This document shows, piece by piece, positions 26,560 to 37,970 of a DNA stretch of 64,000 nucleotides. Each line of letters opens with the position of its first letter. Within the stretch, counting starts at the first letter, position 1. The DNA is from Malurus cyaneus samueli. Lineage: Eukaryota; Chordata; Aves; Passeriformes; Maluridae. Where the stretch lies: NCBI GenBank assembly GCA_009741485.1, contig CM019230.1:9664230-9728229 (forward strand), given 5' to 3'. Under the pieces are notes generated by a model. That model made no database searches. It was not told where the DNA came from and saw only the letters and a program-made list of their open reading frames with translations. Position numbers and translations under genes: made by a program.

Positions 26560-28229
26560 CATGTAGGGAAACACTGCTTTCCCTTCTGACCTCTGACTCT
26601 ACTAACGCCTGCCTGCCCAATATGGGCTCTGTGGATAAAGCCAGGGCTGCAGATGCAGCAGCCATGCCCTGCTACCACCCAGTGGCTTTGGCAACCTCGT
26701 ACCCATGTAACTTCCTAATGTATTTATGAATGACTTAACATTTGTTCAACGTCTCAACATTAGCAAGTTAAAGCTCTAGTGCAACCTCCTACCTCGCACA
26801 GTTGCCAGATAATTACAGATTAGAACCGGCTAATTTTTATTTTTGTAAAGCTGTCAGCGATCTATGTTTGTTATTATTGTCTCCTAGGTTGCCAGTTGCA
26901 TAAATACATATGTAAAACCCCCTTTGATCTCGAAGTATAATGATGCAGATTTATCAAATGTTTGCCTTTTTCTGTCTCTTTGAAAAGACTGATTTATGGA
27001 GTGCAGTCCCTACCTCCCTTCCTCTCTTGAAATATGAAGTGTTTGTGAGCAGCCAAGGTAATATTTAATATCCTGCCAAGAATCCTTAGCACTTCCTAAC
27101 AAATGAACTACAACCTAACCAAATGGTTCACATCTGTTTAGCCTCTTCTTCTTTTTAGCTAAACAAATTAGCATTAGAATACCTGGGAGGAACAAAAAGT
27201 CCCTTTCTAGATGACAGAGCACAGACAATTATTAGCAAGGGGAGTAACTGTCCTGAAAGGAGCAGGCATGGACCTAGCAGATGTTTTCACATCTCCTGTA
27301 GTGTCCATGAATGACCCGCACCACAGTGGACACACTGCCACGGCTTTTTGAAGTGGGTGAGGAGTCCATTCAGAGTTGCCTTCTGAATGAAATTAAAGGC
27401 AGTGGCCCCAGTGAGTTAAGTATTCCATTTAAACCACTTCCAGCAAAGACAGGTTTTGTTGGGGGGTGGTTTCCCCCATAAATGGCAAAAATAAAGAACA
27501 TCACCCCATTCCTCCCATACACAGGCTCAGGATGCTCAGGAGGCAACAGCCTGCTCTGCTTTTATTTCTGTTTCCACCAGTGCTTTCTCATCCCAAGGGC
27601 ATCAAACCACCCAGCCTTATCATCCTTCCTCTCTGGGAAATAAGGTGTGATGAGTTATGTGGGGTTTAGGAGAATCGCAAGGCACAAACGAATATCTGCA
27701 AAATATAAACTGGATTATTACAGCCTCCTACAGCCTGCACATGGGCAATTACAAGCTCACACACCTCCAACCACGTGGTGCCTTTCAAGCACCCTTATTC
27801 CCACTGAGGTCCCAAACACCTTTTAATCAGAGGTTGGGGAGAGGCTCTGGGGCAGAGGTGGGATGGGACGGGGTGAGACGCGCTCTCCACTGAGCGCTCA
27901 GTTAATTGGATCCATGGCTGGAGGAGGTAGCCAAAGGAAACACATGTTTTATTAGGGCTAACAGTTTTATTGTAAATGTTTAGAAAAAGCAAACACTAAA
28001 GCTTCACAGAGATACTGCTATTAATACATCATCTGAATAACAAGTGATTAAAACCAACAACAGCTACTATGAAAATGTGGCTTTTTTAGCACTGGACCAC
28101 ATAGGATGAATCCGAGAAATCGTGATGAACAGACCAGCAGGGTGAAATTATAAATAAAAACAGCTCTGTAAAGACTACAAAAGCAGCAATAATCAGTCCG
28201 GTCTGTGGTTTAGTGAGGGCTACAGTCAT

Positions 28230-28685
28230 TACGGAACGCGCTATTAATACCAGAGCCAGGGACACCGCCGGCTGTAAGGATGCAACTGCAGGAGGAGTCA
28301 ACAGAGGGAGTTCCCATCAGCGCAGCCAAGCGCCACTCGGGCCGCACATCCCGGCGGAGCAGTCCCCGTCTGTCCGGCTGTCTGTCCGGCTGTCTGTCCA
28401 GCACGGCATTCCTGAGTCCCCACTGAAAGAAAAGCACCCGAGCGGCGGACGGCGCTGAACAGAGCTCCAGAGCTCCAGAGCTGCGGGCTGTGCCGCCCCA
28501 CAGCGCCTCTGGCACGGTATCGGCAGACAGACCCCACAAAGCTCCGCTTCGCGGATACCTCGTTCAGCTGCGCTTCTTCCAGCCTGGCTGGCGCCTCCTC
28601 TCACCCACGGGCACTTCCCAAGCACACCCAGGGAGCAATCCCTGCAGGAAGCCCGGCAATGCTGCTCCCGGCAGGAGCCGTGCTG
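28230..28685. promoter_or_regulatory. Orphan CpG-rich patch between COX10 and HS3ST3B1
   Basis: CpG density rises sharply here (for example GAGCGGCGGACGGCGCTGAA and CCGCTTCGCGGATACC) against CpG-poor flanks. It contains short direct repeats: GTCTGTCCGGCT starting at 28368 and 28380 with a partial third copy at 28392, and AGAGCTCC at 28461-28482. It lies about 7 kb from either known exon and has no recognisable coding exon, so it could be the promoter of an unannotated transcript or a distal enhancer-type island. Confidence 0.45.
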
Positions 28686-29395
28686 GGTGACTCCTGGAGA
28701 CCAGACTTACTGGGCAGCAGTTACACCACAGAGGACAGACCCCCTTCCACCCCAAAACAGAAGTGTTTGTCATATACTGGCAGCCCTGGAGTCACTGCCT
28801 GGCCTGTCCAAGTCCATGGGGTGCCACAGGGTGGTGTCAGACCTATATCTTGTGCAGAGCTCTGAGTAGCACGGGGAACAGATGGCATGAGAACATCTGC
28901 TTGCAGATGCTTCCTTCCACTACATTCTTCCCAATGCTCATTCTTGAAGCGAGGACAGTTAATCATCCTCACTCCCAACATACTGACTCCTGCCAGTCCT
29001 TGTTCCTGTTGAAAACCAAATGCAATCTAACAACCAGGCCAGAGCAATCTGATGAGGGAGATTTATTCCAGTCTGCTTCTGGGTAACTATGTGGCCTCAG
29101 CCATCCTGCTTCCACCTAGCATGACTCAGCTTCCCTTCGGTGCTGCTGGGAGTGGTTCAGTGAAGGAATGGCCTTGGCAGCTCTGCAGCATGAATATCCA
29201 TCCAAACCTTGCTTCCATGGTCTGGATACCATCCAGCTGGTCCCTGGGAATCACTGCAGAAATGCCTTAATTACCTTGTTTGCATCTCTGTTTCAACTTT
29301 AATTTGATACAGTGTCTCCTCTCCATAAAAAAAAAAATCCCAAACATCTCCCAGCCTTTCTCAGTAGCAAAAATCTTGGATCTTTCCCCTTGGTT

Positions 29396-29398
29396 AAA

Positions 29399-29430
<32 letters not shown>

Positions 29431-29437
29431 AAAAAAA
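29396..29437 (+). repeat. A-rich homopolymer tract
   Basis: Twenty-two A residues, one G, then nineteen A residues. No retrocopy or LINE body was recognised immediately upstream, so it is listed as a simple repeat. Confidence 0.9.
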
Positions 29438-30469
29438 GAGTTTGAGTGCCGTGTGTCTGACCCTGCACAGGGAGGAGAAGCTTGATGCTGGAGTCTGTCC
29501 TGCCAGGCTGGGGGATCTCCTAGCACCACGATGATCTCATCTCTACACATCATATCCACAGGGATGACTCTTTCCCTCTTCCCCTTACTTGCTTTTTGGA
29601 TGACGGAGATAGGCAAGATGTCCAGAGTGGTCCCAGTTAGGGACAGTTTGGTCAGGGTGGGAGATCAGATCCCTGCTGTTTCCAGTTGACCAGGACAATT
29701 CCCCAAAGTCTGTGTTTCCCTTAAGAACAGAATCCAGCTGCAGCTGCAGTTTTGAAAGGCACAGGCAATGTGTGTTACAGCACATATTCCATGAAAAAAA
29801 TGTATGAATCTATAATCACAATAGAAAGTATTAAAATGAGGAACAGGGGGCAGAAAGGACCTTGAAATTCATCTGACAGCAAAACCAGGGAAAAAACCTC
29901 AGCTGCCAAACTGCCCTGCTCCTTGGGGCTGCCCACACTTTGGAGACACATGGAAACCTCCCTGTGGGTACTCAACTCACTCAGTGGGCAAGACTGAGTC
30001 AGATGTCCTAGAAAAATGGCAATACAGGCATAAATTCAGAGCTGTTCCAGCACTAGTGGTGAGCACAAGGCACACTCCTTTTCTAGCACCCTTTTGCTCT
30101 CCCAAAGCATAGGGGCCATGGCAGTAGCTCTTCACCAGCTCCTCAGTACAATCCATGCCCACCACACACAAAGCATCTCTTAGGAAAGGTCAGCAATGCT
30201 CAAACAAGCATTTGGGAGCCATGATGTTTCAGGCATGGGGAGAAACACCCAGCACCTTCCCAGAATGGTTTAATGGCCCAGCCTGAGCCAAATCGTCAGT
30301 TCTTGCTCCAAGGCCAGAACTGGGTAGGAATGGTAGGAAAACATCTCCACATTGTGGGAAAACAGCTAATTTTGCCAACCCTGTTCTGCAAAACAGATGA
30401 AATGTAGCTTTTTTTAAATACTGGAAACTAGCCAGAGGTGCTGATCCAGGCTGGAAAATCTTCAGCACA

Positions 30470-30803
30470 AACAGGTAAAGTCTGGAAGCAGAAGAGCAGA
30501 GGTGACAGAGGATGGGGCCAGACTCTTCAGGACAGCCCAGTGACAGGACAAGAAGCAGTGGCCATAAACTAAAACACAGGAAGCTCCACCACAGTATGAG
30601 AAAGAACTTACTTCCACGGAGGGAGGCAGAACACTGGAACAGCTGCCCAGGGAGGGTGTGGAGTCTCCCTATCTGGAGACATTCCAAATTCACCAGGACA
30701 TGTATCTGTGTCACCTGCTCTGGGTGACCCTGCCTTGGCATGGGATTGGATGAGGTGATCTCCACAGGTCCCTTCCAACCCCAGCTGTTCTGGGATTATG
30801 TGA
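30470..30803 (+). mobile_element. CR1 LINE 3' fragment, a different subfamily
   Basis: Landmarks include 'AGTGACAGGACAAGAAGCAG', 'GAACACTGGAACAGCTGCCC', 'CTGGAGACATTCCAAATTCA', and 'GTCCCTTCCAACCCCAGCTG' before the tail. The 'CCTGCTCTGGGTGACCCTGC' block differs from the 'ACCTGGTCTAG' block of most other copies in this window, pointing to a different CR1 subfamily. Plus orientation. Confidence 0.85.
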
Positions 30804-32420
30804 ACAGAAGGGTTCATAACGCATCTCTGAAGCTGAATAGACCTGCTGTTGGAGCTCTAGAAGCCTGTAATACTTTTTATTTCAGAGAGGACTAAAAAAT
30901 ATTGAGGGAATCACCCCCAAGGGCACAGTCTGAGGGACCTTATGGAGGAGGATCCTCACAATGACACTTCTGAACTCACCTCACAAAGGTTGTGACCTTT
31001 GACTCCCAACTAACCCCATGCAGTTTGGGAGATGACAAACATTAGAACCAGCCTCTGACCCATCCTGGGCGAGGCCACGTGCTGGACGCACCCTGGGGGA
31101 CAAGCCCTGCCCTGCAGCACTGACCTTGCCATGATGGGAAGAAATTGCAGCACTAAGAGGCAAATAGCTGACTCAATGTTCCATGGCCAGCACAAGAGGC
31201 ATCCTGAATCCCACCAGCCCTCACTGGGACTGGCTCTTTGCCTGGTTAAGAAATTCCATGACTCAAAATGCCACTGGGGACAGCCTGCAATGAAGCATCT
31301 AGAATTACCAGCTCCAGCAGAGCTGTTTGGTAGGAAACAGTGCTGATATCTCTGTTTTCATAGCAAAGTGTTCTGCAGACACCCTGCATTTCCAAGGAAG
31401 AGTATCTAATCACCTCTGGAGAGCAACCAGGACAAAACGTCCCTCTGTAAGGATAATGAATTTCTAATAGTATCACTTTGTTTCCATTCTTACTCTCCTG
31501 GGATTGTCAGAACTGAAAAGGAGGTGTGTTTTGTGTAAGCATTGAAACACTGAGGCCTGGCAGAGTAGGAAATGCTGCTGGAGCCAGGAGAGTGTGAATG
31601 TGTGACTCTGCTGGGACAGATTATATCAGAGATTGATACAGGAAGAGAGGAAAAAAAAAAGTCCATGGGGGAAATGAGAAGGAAAGTGCTGTGAGCACAG
31701 GGATTGGGTTTCTTCACTCATGCTGGAACGCAGAGCAGAGCACTTTGTTCCACCAACAAACTGCCTGCCACGCTGGGATGCCTGCTGTGCCGGGATGCCT
31801 CCTTGGCAGGGGTACCAGAATGCCTGCTCTGCTGGGTACCACACACATCTCACACAGGACCTGGGGCTCCTTGTGAACTTGAGAGCTCCGAGCCACACAG
31901 CTCAGCTCCCCACACCACGCTGTGAGGTGCTGTGCTTCATGATCTGCTGAAGATCAGGGAAAAGAAGAGATGAGAGGACACCCCAATCTCTCTGCAATGC
32001 CTCAGAGCCTTACCCAGCACTCACTGTGGAGGCTTTTCAGAACAGGCATGAGCTGACAAAGGCATGACAAAGATATGTTCCCTCCTCCAACAAGGAGAAG
32101 TATCTCCACCCCTATTTTACAGTTTGAGTACATTTCTTCCACAGACATCTGGCAAGAATGAAGATCTCCTGAGCCTTAGGGCTACTCTTTTATCCACAAA
32201 ACCACACAAAAGGTTTAAAGTCCAAACAGACAAAACCCACCTTTATCCTCTTGAGTCACTGGTTCAGATTCCTCCATAAACTTCAGTCCAGGCTTCAGAT
32301 GGTGCAGAGTTGCCTCCTGTGACAGCAACACTGAGATGGGATCCTCTAAGCTACCAGCAGACTCAGGGCTAGGAGAGACATGGCACACCACTGCTATTTT
32401 GTTCACTACCACATATAGAG

Positions 32421-32496
32421 CAGGTGTTTCATGGCTGGGGGTTGGAATGAGATGGTATTTAAGATTCCTTTCAACCCAAACCATTCTGTGATTCTG
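32421..32496 (+). mobile_element. Short CR1 LINE tail fragment
   Basis: Only the terminal part is present: 'GGTTGGAATGAGATGG', 'TTCAACCCAAACCATTCTGT' and the tail 'GATTCTG'. Plus orientation. Confidence 0.85.
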
Positions 32497-34160
32497 CAGG
32501 ACCAGTTCATGGGGAGTTCCTGAGTAACCAGGATAAAGAGTGACAACCAACCTATATTCAAGTTATCCAAATGGGATAAGATGAAAACAACATTGCAATT
32601 CCATGCAGGAACTGCTGTTTCAGGTTCAAGGAGCCCTCAAAGCCTGATGTTTGCACAGCCCAGCACAGAGATACAGAAAGCCCAGGTTCATCTCCTCTGT
32701 AAAGCCATCCCAGCAAGGTACCTCATGCACCACACCTGCCTCTTTCCCCCCAGAATCTGGGCAGCAATATCAGCAGTGCTGGGGGGAGACATGGCTAGCA
32801 TTAGTACTTCCTGCAGGGTCACAGGGACCACAAGCACCCTTGGGTCATGGCAGACAGTTCAAGATTTTTCATCCTCCATAGTGGCGCCAGAAATATTGAA
32901 AAGGGACCTGACAGCATCTACTGCAATATCCTCTGCCACCAAGGTTTCAGTTTGGCAAGGTGTTTATTTCCAAAGCACATGCAACAGCAAAACTTCCTAA
33001 AGGCAGTAATATGGCAGTCGATGATTTCATCCACATCTGACACATGACCAGCATGCAGCAGAGCAGACAACAGTTTCTAGGTAAAGAAAGCTTTTCTTTT
33101 TAAATAAGGAATTTCAATAATGCATAATCTTACATTTAAATCCCAGATCCACTCATTCAAAAGCTATGCTTTCTCTCCAGGCCAGACCCACTGGGTGTGG
33201 AGATGTTGGTACAACGCAGAGACCTGCACTTTGCAGACATTCAGTGATGATTATAAAGCTCCATCCAGCCCCAAACCTTGTGAATGTTACACATTTTAGC
33301 CCAAGAAAGGAAGCTGATTCTCTTCAGAACACAACCACAGGCATGTCCTTGAGGCCTTTAATCAGAACGGAATTCCTCAGCAGCACCCAGGAACTGCAGG
33401 CCATCTGAAACCTGCCTCTATAATGACTTAGGACAAACCCACAGCCCTCCTGCCTCAGCACCACTTTCTGCTTCTGGGAAGAAAATTTGTGGTTTTTTGT
33501 GAGCCATCCGCTCTTTTCAGGTTTCTCTCCCACAAAAAGGTTCCTCAAATTCTTTGGTTTCACACAAATCCTTTCCACTCATATGCAATTTATTTATTGC
33601 TTGCACAATAAATCAGTATTTCAAAGCTGTCCTTGCTCTTGCCATGATCAAGAACATTGCTGTTGTGAGAAGTGCCCCAAAACTGATACCAAATACCTTT
33701 GCAATTAACTGAACCCAGCCAGAGTTTCAACAAGAAGTGAACAGCTTAAAACAGATTTGAAGCACTCATCTCTTTTTGGACAGTATGCACTTTATTGCAG
33801 AGAAGACTGTATGAATCTTAAAACAAATTCAGGAATTTCCCAGTTTCCATACAGTTCCACAAAGTGTCGCCCACAGTAACCTGAGCACAGTGGAGATTGA
33901 CAGAGAGAGAGCTCCATCCTGTCCCCTGCAATCACTCAAGTCACCAAATCTTGCAGCCAATTATTTCAGATCCGTGGAAACAGGTCGCCCTGCTCCTGCA
34001 AGCACCTCTTCCAGAAAACAGAGGTTAAACCGTGTCACTCCTGATTTACACCAGCATAACTAAGACCAGGAGATAGGCTTGGATCACGAGAACAGCCAGG
34101 CAAGGTTTTATGTCAGTGTGGTACACCTGTGGTGGCAGATATTGACATTTCCTGAAGGGC

Positions 34161-34166
34161 TTTATT
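34161..34166 (-). terminator. COX10: Candidate COX10 polyadenylation signal
   Basis: TTTATT on the plus strand reads AATAAA on the COX10 strand. It is the first canonical AATAAA or ATTAAA hexamer I found downstream of the COX10 stop codon, giving a 3' UTR of about 1.4 kb, close to what I recall for the human mRNA. Further AATAAA words lie beyond it near 33.6 and 33.8 kb, so use of this one is inferred. Confidence 0.35.
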
Positions 34167-35599
34167 TGAGATCAAGATTGAGCCAGTGTCTTCAGGTATT
34201 GCTGTATCTTTGGATCAGTGCTCATCCTGCTGCCCAGTCCTCTCCACATGGGAAAGAAATCTTGGCAAGAAAACACATGAAGTCATAACAGGCACTACCA
34301 CAACAATCACTGTCTTTGTCTGCCCTGGATACTGCTGTGTTTGGGAGCATCCCAGCAGGTCACAGCCATCTCCATGCAGGATGAGGGCGAGCCACAGCCG
34401 AGCATGTTAGACACAAGCATATTAGACTGTGACCACAAATATTCTTCAGCATATCAGTCCAAAGGGATAATGCTCATTTCTCAGGAGACAATCCACAATA
34501 ATTGCTTTGGAGAGACACTGGCTGCATCAGCAAACGAATATTATGTTAGACTAAAACCCCCACCCCTTTTTCTGTAAAATGTGTTTCCTTACCTATTGAT
34601 CACCCACAAAGTGAAGCCTTTCTGAGCAACCATCCACACTGTGACATTAAACACAGCTCAAGCTCTTGATGCCAGTCCAGAGCTTGTCTAAGGATGTCAA
34701 GACTGAATGGGCTGGCACAAGACACATTAACATGGAAAAGCCTTACAATCACCCGATTCTGGGATCTGCTTCTTACCTCCTCCACATTTCACATATAGCC
34801 TCTCTGCCATAAACAGTAATGGTGATTTTTACCAGCTGAAGATCTGACACACAGGACTCAAACAATAATGATGCAAAACCTCATGGGAGTCAGAAGTCCC
34901 CTATGATGGAAATACAATAGAATGGCTCAGTGTGTCCAAGAGATATGCTACAGGAGAGCTGTTTAAATGCCTGTGTGTGTTGTGCTGAGACAGTTTTCTT
35001 CACTACTTTAGCACTGTGTCAAGCAAGTGAGTGCTAAAATCTGCTGAAGTGAATGGGAACCTTGGGAAGAGCAGCTAATTGAAAAAAGCCCCCAAAACAG
35101 AGGGCTTTGGTGTAATACCAGTGCAGGGATAGCACATATTGAGAGAAAAGTTCACCCTCTCATGTGGCCCAAAGCTTAAATTAAAGGAAAGGGTGACTGG
35201 GGAACAGGGTGAGAAATCATTCATTGGTCACTTCCTGGTGGCTTCACCAAGGCTGCCAGTGCTGGTGGTGGCACATGTGCACATGTGACTTCCTAACTGG
35301 ACTAACTCAGCTACCCATGAGGATGGAGACCATGACTCCCTGGGACTTTGGAAGGCCATCCCAAAGTGATGTGCTTCTGACATAGGCAAAATCATAATCT
35401 GTGATGAGTTAGGGCGCCTGAGGCCCTGAACACTTTAAGCTCTCCTGACTATTCCCGTTCAAAAGAAAATAGAAAATTATCGCATGAAGTGGTTGCTAGG
35501 CACAAATTATTTTTCTTCAAACAGATTCCCACAGGATTCCCCCTTGCATTTACTATAATATACTACCTGATGTGTCACGAGCATGATGGGTATTGACAT
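34167..35599 (-). other. COX10: Presumed COX10 3' UTR
   Basis: This is the stretch between the COX10 stop codon (35600-35602) and the first canonical polyadenylation hexamer. It has no repeat element that I recognise and no conserved coding frame. A perfect 16-bp palindrome, CACATGTGCACATGTG, lies at 35272-35287. The UTR assignment is an inference from position only. Confidence 0.4.
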
Positions 35600-36042
35600 T
35601 TAAGGCAATCTAATTTCCATAGCCCTATCATGACTTTCCCCCAGTAGATCGCCTTTGTCTTCCTTCTCCAGGACTGATTTCTTACACGTGAACATGACAA
35701 GCAGCAGCATTGGCAAGTGCCACAGGCTGCAGAAGAAGAGCTTCCTGGAGCTGCTGCGGTCGGCGTCCCTGTAGAACCGAAAGCCGAGGTAGGAGATGTA
35801 GAGGTTGATAGGGAGAGAAATGATGGGGAAAGTCCATGTGGTGATGTCGAGGACAGGAGCCACTGTTGAGAGTCCAATTAAGGCTAAGCAGTGACGCAGA
35901 GCCACCCGTCGGCACAGCCCCGGGTGGGTGACAGACATCATGCAGTATCCTCCTCGGGAGTAATCTTCCCGCAGACCCCAGCTCAGGGCGTTGAAGTGAG
36001 GGAACTGCCAGGAATAGAGGATCCCTCCTAGCAGTAATGCAC
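35600..36042 (-). CDS. COX10: Protoheme IX farnesyltransferase COX10, terminal coding exon
   Basis: COX10 farnesylates heme B to heme O in the inner mitochondrial membrane, the first step toward the heme A of cytochrome c oxidase. This exon completes a split Gly codon and encodes 146 further residues and a TAA stop. It starts after a good acceptor (TCTCTCTCCCACTGCAG). Seen in order are a helix [17 protein letters not shown], the conserved loop [13 protein letters not shown] of UbiA-type heme farnesyltransferases, [39 protein letters not shown] and a last hydrophobic helix [17 protein letters not shown]. The catalytic loop is intact and no frame break is seen. After CKK the tail has 25 residues, charged and ending in MEIRLP. 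It is longer than, and unlike, the Gly/Pro-rich end I recall for human COX10. The gene continues upstream at 49892-50124. Confidence 0.97.
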
Positions 36043-36140
36043 CTGCAGTGGGAGAGAGAGTGTTAGAGGGTCCCTGCAGGAAGTGCCACACACAGACCTC
36101 AGCTGACATGCCCTGCTTGCAGGAGGGCAGTGCTACCCAC

Positions 36141-36192
36141 CTGTGACACCTGTGACACCAGTGACACCAGTGACACCGCACACCGGTGACAC
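36141..36192. repeat. 9-bp minisatellite near the COX10 terminal-exon acceptor
   Basis: Units of the form CTGTGACAC or CAGTGACAC occur about five times, with one shortened unit (CGCACAC) before the last. The array begins about 100 bp upstream of the acceptor on the gene strand, in a zone where a branch point could lie. Length polymorphism is plausible for such an array. Confidence 0.8.
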
Positions 36193-37582
36193 TGCTCTGT
36201 ATAGGGACAGGGCAGCCCTGTGAGATAAGGAACCTCTGGTTTTCATGGCATCCACATTTTCATGGAGTATGGTGATTTGCCTCGTTTTGGAGCACTTAAT
36301 TCGAAAAGCATTTCAGCAAGTCACTTCCTTCTAATGAACTACTGCAAACTGGTTCCTGCACCAACTGTCTCTGCCTGAAGGAAGACTGGTGGGAATGAAG
36401 TGAAACTTCATCATTTCTCACTTCAGAGACAGTTTTCCTGGGAGCTTCCAGATTCTACTTTCAGGTTCCTGAATTGGTGTGTCCAGAGAAGAAAAAAGCC
36501 AGTGAACAGAGGACAAGCAGTAGATCCTGAGACCTGGGTAAACACTGCCCTGGTAGGCCGGAGCAAGGCCAAGCCTTCTGTCTGCCCACTGCATGAGGGA
36601 GGGAACTGCTCCCACATGGGACAAGCTACCATGAAGGACTTGGGCAGGGGGCAGAAGTAGCAGAAGCTGTTAATGAACTAACGGGAGATGGAGAACTTAT
36701 TCCAAACCATTTGCACAAACTTCTAAGCAGTTTGATCAAGTAACTATATTCACATTAACTACTTTTACATTTAAAAAGAGCTATGGAAGCACCACATTTC
36801 TGCAGCTCTTCCTGGGACATGGTACAGCATTTATTGAAGCAGAAGCAACTTAGGTACTAATTTCAGTGAGCCTCCAGAAGGCCCTCAGACTAAATTCCCT
36901 TCACTAAGTTTGTCTGAATCCCCCAAGGCTATTGCAATGTTATGAGCATTTCAGGATTTTCCTTTCATTTTCCCAGCTTCCAAACCCTCTGCTCTCGCAT
37001 TAACTCTTTCTTGGTCTTTCCCTGCCTCCATGAGCTCATTCTCTATGGAAATTTCTTCTCCAACTGGAGCCATGCATCTAGCATCCTCTTAATGACCCAA
37101 GTGAAAGAGCAACACTTATCTGCAAACAAGTTAAGGTATTTTAAATTTTTCTGCAAACACTCAATTCTTCCCAGCAACTCTGACAAAGCCCAAGTCACTG
37201 TGTCCTCTGAACAGCTTCATGGTTCAGATCTCCTCTCCATCTGTTCCTGGAGGCTGTTCATGCCTAGTTCTTGTCTCTAACAGCACAACTCACACAAGCA
37301 CTGTCATGAAAATAATAATAATAATCTCAGTTTGTGAAATTGCCTTTTTTTCCCCTACCTTATCATCAGTGAAGGAACCCTCCATTAGACTTCATGCAGG
37401 TTTCCAGAGGCTTATAAATCCAGTAGTGGTATACAAGACCCATATCATTGCTTCTTTCAACAAATAACATCCTTGTATGTACCTCTGGAAGTTGATTACA
37501 CAAAGTGCAGGGATAGACACACAGAACTTGAGTGTGCAGCTTTCAGAACAACACTGTCTGCCACAAATTCCAGGTGATTTCA

Positions 37583-37970
37583 TGGAATCACAGAATGGTT
37601 TGGAAGGGATCTTAAAGATCACCTCATTCCAACCCCTGCTATGGGCAGGGACACCTCCCACTGTCCCAGGTCACTCCCAGCCCCAATGTCCAGCCTGGCC
37701 TTGGGCACTGCCAGGGATCCAGGGGCAGCCACAGCTGCTCTGGGCACTCTGTGCCAGGGCCTCCCTACCTTCACAGGGAGGAGTTTCTTCCTCACATCTA
37801 ATCTAAACCTACAAGGGAGAAGCCATTCCCCCTTGTGACTCCAGGCCTTTGTAAACAGTCTCTCTCCATGTTTCTTTAAGGCCCTTTCTGATACTGGAAG
37901 GCCCCAATTAAGTCCCTCCATTTCCTGGTCTATGGCCTAAAATACTCCAATTCCAGCTATTCAATCCTTC
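37583..37970 (-). mobile_element. CR1 LINE 3' fragment
   Basis: On the plus strand it begins with the reversed tail 'ATCACAGAATGGTTTGGAAG', followed by 'CATTCCAACCCCTGCTATGG', 'GTCCAGCCTGGCCTTGGGCA' and the reversed internal block 'GGAGTTTCTTCCTCACATCT'. It is a longer copy in the COX10 last intron, in the same orientation as the gene. Confidence 0.92.

Larger units (their letters stand above)
21860..34160. other. Intergenic region between COX10 and HS3ST3B1
   Basis: No coding exon was recognised between the CR1 copy upstream of HS3ST3B1 and the presumed COX10 polyadenylation site. Contents seen are three CR1 fragments, a perfect hairpin near 22.4 kb, a TTTTCATCA tandem repeat near 26.5 kb, an AT-rich motif-dense stretch at about 26.7-27.0 kb, an orphan CpG-rich patch at 28.2-28.7 kb, and an A-rich tract at 29.4 kb. 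Its extent depends on where COX10 transcription actually ends. Confidence 0.65.

Noticed and set aside
29280..29437. A-rich tract considered as the tail of a processed pseudogene
   Set aside because: No gene-like sequence or target-site duplication was recognised upstream. The same holds for the A runs at 41452 and 58546.
31740..31860. Imperfect repeats of GGGATGCCT around 31.8 kb
   Set aside because: Only two clear copies with poor spacing; too weak to call a tandem repeat.
36141..36192. Repeated units considered as a CRISPR-like array
   Set aside because: The units are directly adjacent 9-mers without spacers, in a vertebrate intron; it is an ordinary minisatellite.
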